Assembly (NCBI GenBank): GCA_016193485.1
Contig: JACPRZ010000015.1
Location: 1 to 64,000, forward strand
DNA length: 64,000 nt
Direction: 5' to 3'
From: Bacteroidota bacterium
GTDB lineage: Bacteria; Bacteroidota; Bacteroidia; JACPRZ01
In this document: piece by piece, positions 29,807-38,753 of the stretch
Numbering within the stretch: position 1 is the first letter of the stretch
Layout of the letters: each line of letters opens with the position of its first letter
Position numbers and translations under genes: made by a program
Notes under the pieces: model-generated
Told to the model about the DNA's origin: nothing
The model's input: the letters and a program-made list of their open reading frames with translations, nothing else
Databases searched by the model: none

Positions 29807-32674
29807 ATGAATATCAGGGTAATTGCCGCTTCCGCAGTTGCACTTCTCATCCTTACATCGCTGTACCTTCTTTCTTTTACCGGCACAAGGCGCAAAATGC
29901 TGATAACAGATCAATCTCATGATGCCTATTCCAATGCACTGAAACGTCATCACTGGATGTTGACAAGGGTCGTTGACCCTGCAACGGGTACTATCCCTGC
30001 CGACATCAGGCGGCTCGAAATCGCCTATGCACGCACATTGCCTTCCGATGATATGGTAAAATCAGGCGCAAAATTCGACTGGTTGCAGAGGGGACCCTAT
30101 AAAGTTGGCGGGAGAACCCGTGCTCTTGCCATTGATGTTGCCAACGAGAATGTGCTTATTGCGGGGGGGGTAACCGGTGGGCTGTGGAGGTCGGTAAATG
30201 GCGGTTTGTCCTGGCAGAGAGTGATCACACCCGATCAGCATCCCGGAATTACTTGTGTGGTACAGGATACCCGTCCGGGTAACCAGCAAACCTGGTATGC
30301 GGGTTCCGGTGGGGAACCATGGGGTAATTCTGCAAGTACCGGGATTTATATCAATTATACAGCCAATTACCTCGGAATGGGCGTTTATAAATCAACTGAC
30401 AGCGGCCTTACCTGGCAGATTATTGATACTACTAATTCAAAAACACCGCAGACCACTGACGAGTGGGACAGAATCTGGAAAATTGCCGTTTCCCCCCGCC
30501 TTGATTCGGATATTGTCATGGTAACAACGGCCGGTGTGGTTTTCCGGTCAAACAATGGCGGCAATACCTGGAATAAAGTATTGGGAAAAACGGGGACAAA
30601 ATCCATGTTTACTGATATTGCAGTTACCGATTCCGGAATTTTTTATGTGACGATGAGTAATTATACAACTGGATGGAATGAAACAGGCGCCTCATTTGCA
30701 GGAATATGGCGTTCCTATGACGGATTGACCTGGACGCAGATCAAACCATCCTGGGTCACATCGTCAACCCAGTACAGGAGAATCGTAACCGGTATAAATC
30801 CTACCGATGAAAATGAAATTTATTTTCTTGCCAATACACCGGGTACCGGCCAGATGTCACCTGTTTTCTTCGGTGAAACCGAATGGAACAGTTTATGGAA
30901 ATACACCTACCTTTCGGGAAACGGTTCAGGTGCAGGCGGATTATGGGAAGACCTGTCGTCAAATATTCCCGCAAATTCTGTTCCCTTTGATAATTTTAAT
31001 ACGCAGGGAAGTTATGATATGGTGATTGCGGTAAAACCCGATGATCCCAACGTTGTTTTCATTGGGGGAACCAATCTCTACCGTTCCGATGATGCATTTA
31101 CAACCGGTAATAATATTTCCCAGATCGGTGGGTATGCACCAGGTTCGGAATTGCCGTTTTACGGGTTGTACCCGGGCCAACATCCTGACCAGCATATCAT
31201 AGCATTTTTACCATCCAATCCGGTTGTTCTGTTAGCCGGTACTGACGGTGGACTTTACAGGACTAATAATTGCCTTGATAGTGCCGTTACCTGGGATTCT
31301 TTGAATTTCGGGTATATCACATCCCAGTTTTATACCGTTGCCATTGACCATGGAGCAAATAACAGTAAAGTAGTAATTGGCGGATTGCAGGACAATGGTT
31401 CCAGGTGGACAAATTCCGAATCGTTTACTGCCGAATGGACTTTTCCATCGGAAGGCGATGGCTCCTATTGCGCCATTGAAGACAGCGGAGCGTATTATTA
31501 TTTTTCAAGGCAGGAAGGAAGAGTGGTGAAAATTCAACTGGATGCCAATGGCAACCGTACCGCTTTTAAAAGAATGGATCCGATTGGCGGGAGAAATTAC
31601 ATTTTCATTGCTCCGATGATCCTTGATCCCTCCGACAACAATATCATGTACCTGGCTGCCGGTTATGAACTATGGAGGAATAATAATCTGTCATCCATTC
31701 TTCTTGACAATACGTGGGATTCGATATCAGATAACTGGGCGGTTATTTCCTCACTTCCCGACACCGATTATAATTTTATTACGGCAATTGCATGTTCGCG
31801 GGACAACCCACCGCACAGGGTCTATTTTGGATCAAACAATGATTTTGCTTCAAGGGAAATTGTCCGAATTGATGATGCACATTCCGCGTCACCCGTTGAA
31901 ACATCCTTTCTCATCGCGGTTACCGGACTTGGAAAATATATTAATTGCATTGCCGTGGATCCCAGGGATGGAAACAAAATCCTCGTTGTTTTTTCAAATT
32001 ATAATACATATAGTTTGGTGTACAGCGATGATGGCGGATCAACCTGGCAGAAGGTAGCCGGTAATCTTGAGTCACCTCAATCTCCCGGACCGCCAACCGG
32101 CCTGGGTCTGGGAACCGGTCCTTCACTAAGATCGGCTGCCGTAATACCTGTTATTGATAACAGGACAGTATATCTTGTCGGGACAAGTGTAGGTTTATTT
32201 GCAGCAGACACCCTCATAAATGAAAATGTTTCAGCCGATTCTACTCTTTGGGTCCGCCAGGGCACCGGATCAATCGGGAATGCGGTAATAGAAATGATTG
32301 ATTACCGGAGGACCGATGGATACACCGTAATAGCAACACATGGCAACGGGATATTCTCTTCCTATATAACGGATGCGTCCATGATTACTGCACAGAAGTG
32401 GAGTATGCAAAGCAAACCGGTAATTTCCGCAAAAATTTATCCCAATCCTGTCCAGAAGGAATTTTTTCTTGAATATGATTTACCCGGAGAGGGTAACACA
32501 CTCATAACTATTTTTGATATCACGGGAAGGGAACTTCTATCCATCACGGGGAATAATCAACAGGAAGGTATTCACAGGGCGACACTTCAGTTACCCGGGT
32601 CCGAACCGGGGATATATTACTGCGAAATCCGGTGCAGTTCTTTGAGGTCAGTCGTAAAATTTACAAAATACTGA
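29807..32674 (+). CDS. T9SS-sorted protein with VPS10/sortilin-like beta-propeller
   Basis: This 955-residue protein has an N-terminal hydrophobic segment (about 5-25). It then has many BNR/sortilin-type blades of the form GGLWRSVNGGLSWQRV, STDSGLTWQI, SNNGGNTWNKV, SDDGGSTWQKV (about 95-800). It ends with a type A T9SS sorting domain (about 880-955: AKIYPNPVQKEFFLEY, TIFDITGRELL, EPGIYYCEIRC). Such propellers bind or cleave glycans or act in adhesion; no catalytic residue is evident. It is one of few plus-strand genes in its area. Confidence 0.9.
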   Translation: MNIRVIAASAVALLILTSLYLLSFTGTRRKMLITDQSHDAYSNALKRHHWMLTRVVDPATGTIPADIRRLEIAYARTLPSDDMVKSGAKFDWLQRGPYKVGGRTRALAIDVANENVLIAGGVTGGLWRSVNGGLSWQRVITPDQHPGITCVVQDTRPGNQQTWYAGSGGEPWGNSASTGIYINYTANYLGMGVYKSTDSGLTWQIIDTTNSKTPQTTDEWDRIWKIAVSPRLDSDIVMVTTAGVVFRSNNGGNTWNKVLGKTGTKSMFTDIAVTDSGIFYVTMSNYTTGWNETGASFAGIWRSYDGLTWTQIKPSWVTSSTQYRRIVTGINPTDENEIYFLANTPGTGQMSPVFFGETEWNSLWKYTYLSGNGSGAGGLWEDLSSNIPANSVPFDNFNTQGSYDMVIAVKPDDPNVVFIGGTNLYRSDDAFTTGNNISQIGGYAPGSELPFYGLYPGQHPDQHIIAFLPSNPVVLLAGTDGGLYRTNNCLDSAVTWDSLNFGYITSQFYTVAIDHGANNSKVVIGGLQDNGSRWTNSESFTAEWTFPSEGDGSYCAIEDSGAYYYFSRQEGRVVKIQLDANGNRTAFKRMDPIGGRNYIFIAPMILDPSDNNIMYLAAGYELWRNNNLSSILLDNTWDSISDNWAVISSLPDTDYNFITAIACSRDNPPHRVYFGSNNDFASREIVRIDDAHSASPVETSFLIAVTGLGKYINCIAVDPRDGNKILVVFSNYNTYSLVYSDDGGSTWQKVAGNLESPQSPGPPTGLGLGTGPSLRSAAVIPVIDNRTVYLVGTSVGLFAADTLINENVSADSTLWVRQGTGSIGNAVIEMIDYRRTDGYTVIATHGNGIFSSYITDASMITAQKWSMQSKPVISAKIYPNPVQKEFFLEYDLPGEGNTLITIFDITGRELLSITGNNQQEGIHRATLQLPGSEPGIYYCEIRCSSLRSVVKFTKY

Positions 32675-32929
32675 TCAGGATAACGAATTGACAAATTTAG
32701 TGAGCCGGGAAGCAATCCGGCCCGCCTTATTGCGATGAATGATATTTTTTTTACTAAGTTTATCTACACGTGAAATCAAAGCGGGAAGCAGTTTTTTCGC
32801 CTCTTCTTTATTCTTTGTATTCCTCAATTTTTTTACCATAAATTTCATGGTATTTGTCCATTGGCGGTTGTACACCCTCCTCGATTCGGTTTTACGGATG
32901 TCTTTCAGTGATGCTTTAAGGTTTGCCAT
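32675..32929 (-). CDS. rpsT: 30S ribosomal protein S20
   Basis: This 84-residue basic helical protein is S20, which binds 16S rRNA early in assembly. The N-terminus (MANLKASLKDIRKTESRR) and the C-terminal HRNKAGRIASRLTKFV block are typical. Its stop codon lies directly after that of the convergent T9SS gene. Confidence 0.97.
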   Translation of the reverse strand: MANLKASLKDIRKTESRRVYNRQWTNTMKFMVKKLRNTKNKEEAKKLLPALISRVDKLSKKNIIHRNKAGRIASRLTKFVNSLS

Positions 32930-32943
32930 ACGTTAGTGGTATT

Positions 32944-33537
32944 TCAGATATTTGAAAATACATTTTCAATTTTCATTTTAAATCCTTTCAGGACTTTTGA
33001 TTGCACAACGCCTTTTTGTGCCGCAAAGGAATAAATTTTATAGTTACCTTTTACAAGTTCATAAATTTCGACTGCCTTGTTTTCAGGATCAACAATCCAG
33101 TATTCAGGAACTTTATATTGCGCATATTTTTCTTTTTTATCTCCTCTGTCCGACTTAATTGTGGAGGGAGATAATATCTCAACAATCAGGTCAGGGGCTC
33201 CCTGAATATTTTTTTCAGTAATAATTTTTTTATTCTTTGATGAAATAAAAACCAGATCGGGTTGGAAAACATTTCCTTCATCAAACACTACATCAACAGG
33301 CGCATCGTAAACCTTGCAATCTTTGTATTGAGGGTGCCTTGAAATAAATCCTAATATCAGTATTTCAATTTCCCTTGAAATATCCTGGTGTTTTAAATAA
33401 GGCGCTGGTGACATGGTGAGTTCTCCGTTAATTATCTGGCATGGTAATTCGGGTGGCAGTAAATCATAGTCACTATAGGTCCAGTTGCCTTTTTTTTCTT
33501 TAATTAATGATTGTAACTGCCCTGATGCGGTAAACAT
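32944..33537 (-). CDS. Uma2 family putative restriction endonuclease
   Basis: This 197-residue protein has the Uma2 (DUF820) fold with the PD-(D/E)XK-like core: DAPVDVVFD, FQPDLVFIS, GAPDLIVEILSPST (Asp and Glu-x-Leu) and VPEYWIVDPENKAVEIY. Members are widespread as short solitary genes and their role is not settled. It lies just upstream of rpsT in the same direction, and a -7 match is at 33556-33563. Confidence 0.85.
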   Translation of the reverse strand: MFTASGQLQSLIKEKKGNWTYSDYDLLPPELPCQIINGELTMSPAPYLKHQDISREIEILILGFISRHPQYKDCKVYDAPVDVVFDEGNVFQPDLVFISSKNKKIITEKNIQGAPDLIVEILSPSTIKSDRGDKKEKYAQYKVPEYWIVDPENKAVEIYELVKGNYKIYSFAAQKGVVQSKVLKGFKMKIENVFSNI

Positions 33538-33555
33538 TTATTAATTATTGTAGCG

Positions 33556-33563
33556 CAAAGGTA
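33556..33563 (-). promoter_or_regulatory. Candidate -7 box (TACCTTTG) for Uma2/rpsT
   Basis: The minus strand reads TACCTTTG, matching TAnnTTTG, 19 bp upstream of the Uma2 ATG. rpsT follows 14 bp behind Uma2 and may share this promoter. Confidence 0.4.
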
Positions 33564-35474
33564 TTAAATTTTCACTAATTTGAATTTTTGTGTACAATCA
33601 GGAGTGCTGATTTTCAGAATAAAGAAACCCGATGGAATGTGAGTAATATGAACGGAATGATTTCCCTGACCTGAAAAATCGGTTTTCAAAAGGGTTTGAC
33701 CTGCAGGTGAAACTATTTCAATTGTATAATTTCCGTATTTTACAAAAGAAATATTGATATTTTCTCCGACCGGATTCTGCAACTGTACCGGATTTATTGC
33801 CTTTTTTAATACCGGTTCCGGCACACTTGAATAACTGCAATTGCCCAGTAATCCCCTGGCAATAAAAAGGTCAAGTATCGTATCGCTGTTTGCTGCGCCA
33901 TAGAGCAAGGTATCGGCCTGCAGGAAGAGCCGGGCCGCATCGGTCATGGACATGTTACCTGAATAACTGTACAATGATTGAAGCATTAACCTGTCGGTAA
34001 CCATCCTTCCAAGCGCACTCCATATCTGCATGACGGTAGACGACCAGATATCGGCAAACTGGTAATAATCGGTTGTTACATTATCGGGATAACATTTGTT
34101 GCTCACCGACCACCGTCCTGGCCAGAATTCATTATGTCCGTCCCATGAAAAAACTTTTTCCCATCCGAATTCGTCTAAAGACCGTGAATAAGATGATGCG
34201 AGGTAGTCGCCAAATGCTTCATCCAGCGACAACCGTTCAATTCCCGACAGGGTACCGGGGGCAGCGCTTTCCGAGACGGCATGGCCATACTCATGAATTA
34301 TAACATCCGCATCTTCGGCATCATCTACCCCCCCCTCACCGAATGATAGTTGACCGGAAGAATAGATCGAATTATCCTGCCCTGACAAGGCATGGGCATC
34401 TGCCTGTACCTGGTAAGCCGCAAGATTTGTAAAGCCGAGGGAACGAATATGTTCCTGGAAAGTATTTATATGGTAGTAAACATTCACATCTTCAAAAAAG
34501 TCATCGCTTCGGGTAAAATTAAATGAAGGTGTGGAAACAGAAGCAGGCGCTTTATTCGGAGACGAAAAATCATCAATTTTCACCCATATGCTTTCCAGGC
34601 GGAAATAATTGTCGGTACCAAAGGCGGTATTAACGGAAACCGTCTTTCTCTGGTCATTCAATTCCTGAATATCTGCGTCATTGGCATCAATATAGGGAGA
34701 GCCGTAAGATGACTGGGCGGTGGTGAGCGGATCGGGGAGGAAAACAGTTGCCGTTACGGTGGAGTCGGTTTTCTTATGCAAATATCGGTTCAGATCGTTT
34801 TCGAATAGTATATTTCCTGATTCATTAATCACCAGTTCGTAATTATTCTCTGATGAATCGTTAATTGTGATCAGAATGGCCGGGATCAGTTCAAATAAAA
34901 CCGGTTGTATTCCGGCACCATTCCCGTTAATATGAGGGAAATATATTTTTTCATGTTTCAACAGTTTTACGTACCTAAAAAAAGGATAACGTCTTTTTAC
35001 CACCTCCAAAGCGACCTTCTCATCAGGGAATGGTAAGGAGGAAATAGTTTCTTCCGGAAAAGTATTATCAAACCATGAACGGATATTTCCGTTTTTATCA
35101 AGATTAACTTTAACCTGCGAAGAGTAAATTTCTATCCCGTTCAAATTCTGTGAGAAGGTATAATGAATTCCGGCAGGGCTTTTAACCGAAAATTTTCTCC
35201 TTAGTTCAGAATTCATGGTATTCCGGGCTAATGCGGAATCATTCGCTGTCAACCATGAGATAATCGCACGCACTGTATCCTGGTTTTTCACAGCAAGTGA
35301 AGCAACGGTAAAATGAGAACGGCAAAGCACTTGAAAAAGGGAGTTGGAATTTTCAAACCGCTGAATTTTTGATTGAGGGAATGCCAGGCAAGTTATCAAT
35401 AAACAACAGGAAGACATCGGAAGTTTCCAAAACTTCCGATGTCTTGCCAACCAGGGCATGAATAAAACCTTCAT
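33564..35474 (-). CDS. M36-like metalloprotease with T9SS domain
   Basis: This 636-residue protein has a signal peptide within about residues 1-34, a propeptide-like N-terminal part, and a catalytic domain with zinc motif HEYGH (about 395) plus the third ligand in LDEAFGDYLASS (about 419). This is the fungalysin (M36) layout. The C-terminus (about 560-636) is a type A T9SS sorting domain. Starts at 35474 or 35459 pass through a 16-bp hairpin; an ATG at 35417 lies inside that hairpin and leaves a poor signal peptide. I keep the longer form. Confidence 0.85.
   Translation of the reverse strand: MKVLFMPWLARHRKFWKLPMSSCCLLITCLAFPQSKIQRFENSNSLFQVLCRSHFTVASLAVKNQDTVRAIISWLTANDSALARNTMNSELRRKFSVKSPAGIHYTFSQNLNGIEIYSSQVKVNLDKNGNIRSWFDNTFPEETISSLPFPDEKVALEVVKRRYPFFRYVKLLKHEKIYFPHINGNGAGIQPVLFELIPAILITINDSSENNYELVINESGNILFENDLNRYLHKKTDSTVTATVFLPDPLTTAQSSYGSPYIDANDADIQELNDQRKTVSVNTAFGTDNYFRLESIWVKIDDFSSPNKAPASVSTPSFNFTRSDDFFEDVNVYYHINTFQEHIRSLGFTNLAAYQVQADAHALSGQDNSIYSSGQLSFGEGGVDDAEDADVIIHEYGHAVSESAAPGTLSGIERLSLDEAFGDYLASSYSRSLDEFGWEKVFSWDGHNEFWPGRWSVSNKCYPDNVTTDYYQFADIWSSTVMQIWSALGRMVTDRLMLQSLYSYSGNMSMTDAARLFLQADTLLYGAANSDTILDLFIARGLLGNCSYSSVPEPVLKKAINPVQLQNPVGENINISFVKYGNYTIEIVSPAGQTLLKTDFSGQGNHSVHITHIPSGFFILKISTPDCTQKFKLVKI
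35411..35445 (-). repeat. 16-bp-stem hairpin near the metalloprotease start
   Basis: AAGACATCGGAAGTTT (35411-35426) and AAACTTCCGATGTCTT (35430-35445) pair perfectly around a CCA loop. It resembles the terminator at 20690-20722, with a compensatory swap in the stem (C-G to G-C). It follows rsmI on the minus strand. There is little T-tract and it falls within the N-terminal codons of the metalloprotease, so it may attenuate rather than terminate. Confidence 0.65.
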
Positions 35475-35483
35475 TACAATTAA

Positions 35484-36191
35484 TTATGTAGAATAGAGTA
35501 GAAAAACGACTTCCCTGTTTTTCAGGTTAATAATTCTTTTTTTCCAATCGGCAACCGGAGCCGAATGGACCATTTCACCCTCCTGGGTCAGGTCAGCAGC
35601 AATGCACAGGCGGGTAGAGGGTTGGCACACATTCAAAATATCCTCAAACAAATTCTGGTTTCGGTACGGTGTTTCAATAAAAACCTGGGTCTGTTTCTTT
35701 TTTATAGCCGCTGATTCAAGTTCTCTGAGTTTTTTTATTCTTTCTTTTCTCTCTTTTGGAAGATAACCATTAAAAGAAAAGTTCTGGCCGTTGAACCCGG
35801 ATGCCATCAGGGCGAGCAGTATTGAAGCGGGCCCTACCATGGGTTTTACCCTTATTCCCCGATCATGAGCAAGAGCGACTAATTCTGCACCGGGGTCAGC
35901 AATTGCAGGACAACCGGCATCCGAAAGCAGTCCCACATCATGGCCTTCTTCAAGGGGTTGCAGCAGGTGGTCGATTTCATGGATATGGGTATGTTCGTTA
36001 AGTATTGAAAAGCGCGCTTTTTCAACCGGAAAAGAAGGAATAACTTTTTTTATGAACCTGCGGGCGGTTTTAATATCTTCAACAATAAAACAGGAAAGGG
36101 AGCCGACTATTTCCCTGGAAAAAGGAGTGATTACCCTGTCAACGGCCGAATCACCAAGTAACGAAGGTATGAGGTATAAAGTTCCTTTCAT
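35484..36191 (-). CDS. rsmI: RsmI-like SAM-dependent rRNA methyltransferase
   Basis: This 235-residue tetrapyrrole-methylase-fold enzyme belongs to the RsmI group, which methylates the 2'-O of C1402 in 16S rRNA. Conserved blocks are GTLYLIPSLLGD, GLLSDAGCPAIADPGAELV (about 87-105), GPASILLALMASGF and FIETPYRNQNLF. Bacteroidota have a second, shorter RsmI-like form, so the exact rRNA target may differ. Its start is divergent from wzc, 108 bp away. Confidence 0.88.
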   Translation of the reverse strand: MKGTLYLIPSLLGDSAVDRVITPFSREIVGSLSCFIVEDIKTARRFIKKVIPSFPVEKARFSILNEHTHIHEIDHLLQPLEEGHDVGLLSDAGCPAIADPGAELVALAHDRGIRVKPMVGPASILLALMASGFNGQNFSFNGYLPKERKERIKKLRELESAAIKKKQTQVFIETPYRNQNLFEDILNVCQPSTRLCIAADLTQEGEMVHSAPVADWKKRIINLKNREVVFLLYST

Positions 36192-36226
36192 GGTTTTTAA
36201 ATTTACCCCGTAAATTTTTTATTTCG

Positions 36227-36234
36227 TATCTTTG
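36227..36234 (+). promoter_or_regulatory. Candidate -7 box (TATCTTTG) for wzc
   Basis: The plus strand reads TATCTTTG, a perfect TAnnTTTG match, 65 bp upstream of the wzc ATG and inside the divergent rsmI-wzc gap. TTTCGTA-like sequence joins it on the 5' side. A clear -33 TTG was not found. Confidence 0.5.
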
Positions 36235-36299
36235 CTTCGCAGATGTTTGAATCTTCCAAAAATTAAACAAAGTTAGGAATATTTTTCCATTGAATAAGA

Positions 36300-38753
36300 A
36301 TGGTTAACCAATTTGATACATCAGGATCCTCTACCCGGCAATTCCAGGAGAGTTTTTTAAAAAAGTCAAATGAGTTTGATCTTGCGTTACTTATTCTTGT
36401 TTTAGGGAAAAACCTATTATGGATCATCCTCTTTTTTGTTCTCGGTATTACCGGTAGTTTTTTATACCTGAGGTATACTCCCCCGCAATATGAATCTGCC
36501 ACGGTTCTTCAGATTGCAACTTCGAACCCTGCTAACCAGGTTCTTGGCGTAGAAGATTTTTATCAGCAGGACCTTGCCCATGAAATTGAATTACTTCGGT
36601 CAAATACGTTTACCGAAAGAGCGCTTAAACGTTTGAACCTTGAAGTAAGTTATTATACAAAGGGACAATTCCTTAATACCGAGGTATATAATACCGCTCC
36701 ATTCCGGCTGGAGGTTAGTAATGTGAGTCCTGTGATTTACGGAGTACCGGTCTATATTACTTTTCATGAAAATTACGAAGTTTGGGTTTCCTATATGCTT
36801 GGAGAGAAATCGGAGTACATGAGTTTCAAAAAAGAAGATCCCGTTATCCTTCCTCATTTTCATATCAGGGTATTTGTGAATGATTCTATATATCCTCAAA
36901 TCATCCAGGATGCAAAATTACTGAATGAAAACAGTTACTTTTTTACGATTAATCCTCCCGATATCCATTCGCAGTTTACCGAAAGAGTAAGAGTTGATAT
37001 ATTAAATCCAACAGCCCAGACCATCAGGGTTTCTTATCACGACTATAACAGTTTAAAGGCAATGGATATCGTCAATGCTATCGGTGAAGAATTTATTACT
37101 TATGATGTTGAGAAAAAAGCGGAAAGTGCAAACCGGATTTTGTCATTTATTGATGATCAACTGGAAATTGTATATACCCGCTTAAGGAATACAGAAAGCG
37201 CCCTCCAATCCTACAAAGTCGAAAATAAAATATCGGAAGATGAGAAGGTATCCGGTGTATTTATCAACCGTCTGGATAAACTGCAGGAAGACCTGACATC
37301 CCTTGAACTGGATGAGAGCATTTTGAACGAGGTGGAAAAATCCATTACAGGCAGTAAAGAAATTGACGTATATAAATTGCTTCCCATCCTTGCCGGAGCG
37401 AAGTATGAAAACAGCATTGCAAACATGGTTAATAACATGCAGGATATGCTCAACAAAAAGCAATCTGCCTTTTATAATGTAACGCCTAACAGCGAGGAGG
37501 TTAAAGCGCTGAATTACCAGATTGATATCCAGAAAAAACTAATTCTTGAAAGCATTAAATCATTTAAAGAAAAATTATCCTTGCGTAAAAAGAACCTGAC
37601 GGCAAAAATCAATGAAATTGAAGGTAAATTTTATAAAATTCCTGCCGAAGAGATGGAATATGCCAGGTTGCAGCGGTTATTTACAATAAATGAAAAATTT
37701 TATACTCTGTTGCTCGAAAAGAAAGCCGAACATTCTATCTCCAAGGCGGGTTTCGTATCACAAAATACCGTGCTTGTAATGGGAAAACGGTCGTCTGTAC
37801 CTGTTTCACCTGAAAGGGATGTGGTTTATGCAACCGGTTTTTTAGCCGGACTTATTTTAAGTTTTCTTTTGATTGCCGTACGGTATTTTCTACACAATGA
37901 TATCACTTCCGTTTATGATATAAGCCGCACAACCCAGGCACCGGTGCTCGGTATTGTGCCCAAGTACCATAAAGAAATTCCTGTTACTCAATTACTGGTA
38001 GATAAAAACCCGAAATCATTGCTGGCCGAAGCGTTCCGGTCAATCCGCACGAACCTGCAATTTATCAATAGCGACCCGGCAGGTAAAGTAATTGCACTCA
38101 CATCTACCATTTCGGGTGAAGGAAAAACATTTGTGGCTATTAATATAAGCGGCATCATAGCATTCACCGGGAAAAAGGTTATTCTTCTTGACCTGGATAT
38201 GCGTAAACCAAAAATCCATCTTGGTTTCGGAGTGGAGAATAATAATGGAGTAAGCACCATTTTAAGCGGTAAGGATCAGGTAAGTGCATGCATCAATAAA
38301 AGTTTTTACCCTAATCTTGATTTTATTACGGCAGGGCCAATTCCTCCCAATCCCTCCGAACTTATAATAAGCGCGCAAATGGACCAACTGATAAATTATT
38401 TAAAAAATGAATATGATACTATCATTATTGATACGCCTCCTGTGGGAATAGTTACGGACGGGGTCACACTGATTCAACGGGCCGATTATCCGATTTATAT
38501 ATTCAGGGCGAACTATTCAAAGAAATATTTCACCGAGAACGTAAACCGATTGATGACCGACAGCCATATCGGGAAATTATCTGTGGTGCTGAATGGTGTG
38601 GATTTGACAAAATTGAGATACGGATACAGCAAGTATCACTATTACCAGGGGTACGGATACGGTTACAGTTACGGATACGGCTACTATTCAGACGAAAAAA
38701 GTGAAAACCATTCCGGAATACTGGGCAGGATAAGAAGGAAAATAAACGTTTAG
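36300..38753 (+). CDS. wzc: Wzc-like polysaccharide co-polymerase/tyrosine autokinase
   Basis: This 817-residue inner-membrane protein controls capsule or exopolysaccharide chain length and export. Membrane helices lie at about 38-57 and 515-537, with a Wzz-type periplasmic domain between, including coiled coil. The cytoplasmic BY-kinase has Walker A STISGEGKTFV (about 601-611), A' VILLDLDMRKP and Walker B TIIIDTPPVGI. The C-terminal tail is rich in Tyr and Gly (about 770-795), the expected autophosphorylation cluster. It opens the polysaccharide locus. Its stop overlaps that of the convergent PKD gene by 4 bp. Confidence 0.95.
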   Translation: MVNQFDTSGSSTRQFQESFLKKSNEFDLALLILVLGKNLLWIILFFVLGITGSFLYLRYTPPQYESATVLQIATSNPANQVLGVEDFYQQDLAHEIELLRSNTFTERALKRLNLEVSYYTKGQFLNTEVYNTAPFRLEVSNVSPVIYGVPVYITFHENYEVWVSYMLGEKSEYMSFKKEDPVILPHFHIRVFVNDSIYPQIIQDAKLLNENSYFFTINPPDIHSQFTERVRVDILNPTAQTIRVSYHDYNSLKAMDIVNAIGEEFITYDVEKKAESANRILSFIDDQLEIVYTRLRNTESALQSYKVENKISEDEKVSGVFINRLDKLQEDLTSLELDESILNEVEKSITGSKEIDVYKLLPILAGAKYENSIANMVNNMQDMLNKKQSAFYNVTPNSEEVKALNYQIDIQKKLILESIKSFKEKLSLRKKNLTAKINEIEGKFYKIPAEEMEYARLQRLFTINEKFYTLLLEKKAEHSISKAGFVSQNTVLVMGKRSSVPVSPERDVVYATGFLAGLILSFLLIAVRYFLHNDITSVYDISRTTQAPVLGIVPKYHKEIPVTQLLVDKNPKSLLAEAFRSIRTNLQFINSDPAGKVIALTSTISGEGKTFVAINISGIIAFTGKKVILLDLDMRKPKIHLGFGVENNNGVSTILSGKDQVSACINKSFYPNLDFITAGPIPPNPSELIISAQMDQLINYLKNEYDTIIIDTPPVGIVTDGVTLIQRADYPIYIFRANYSKKYFTENVNRLMTDSHIGKLSVVLNGVDLTKLRYGYSKYHYYQGYGYGYSYGYGYYSDEKSENHSGILGRIRRKINV

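Noticed and set aside
31623-32057. 144-codon plus frame inside the beta-propeller gene
   Set aside because: Out-of-frame shadow, composition not protein-like.
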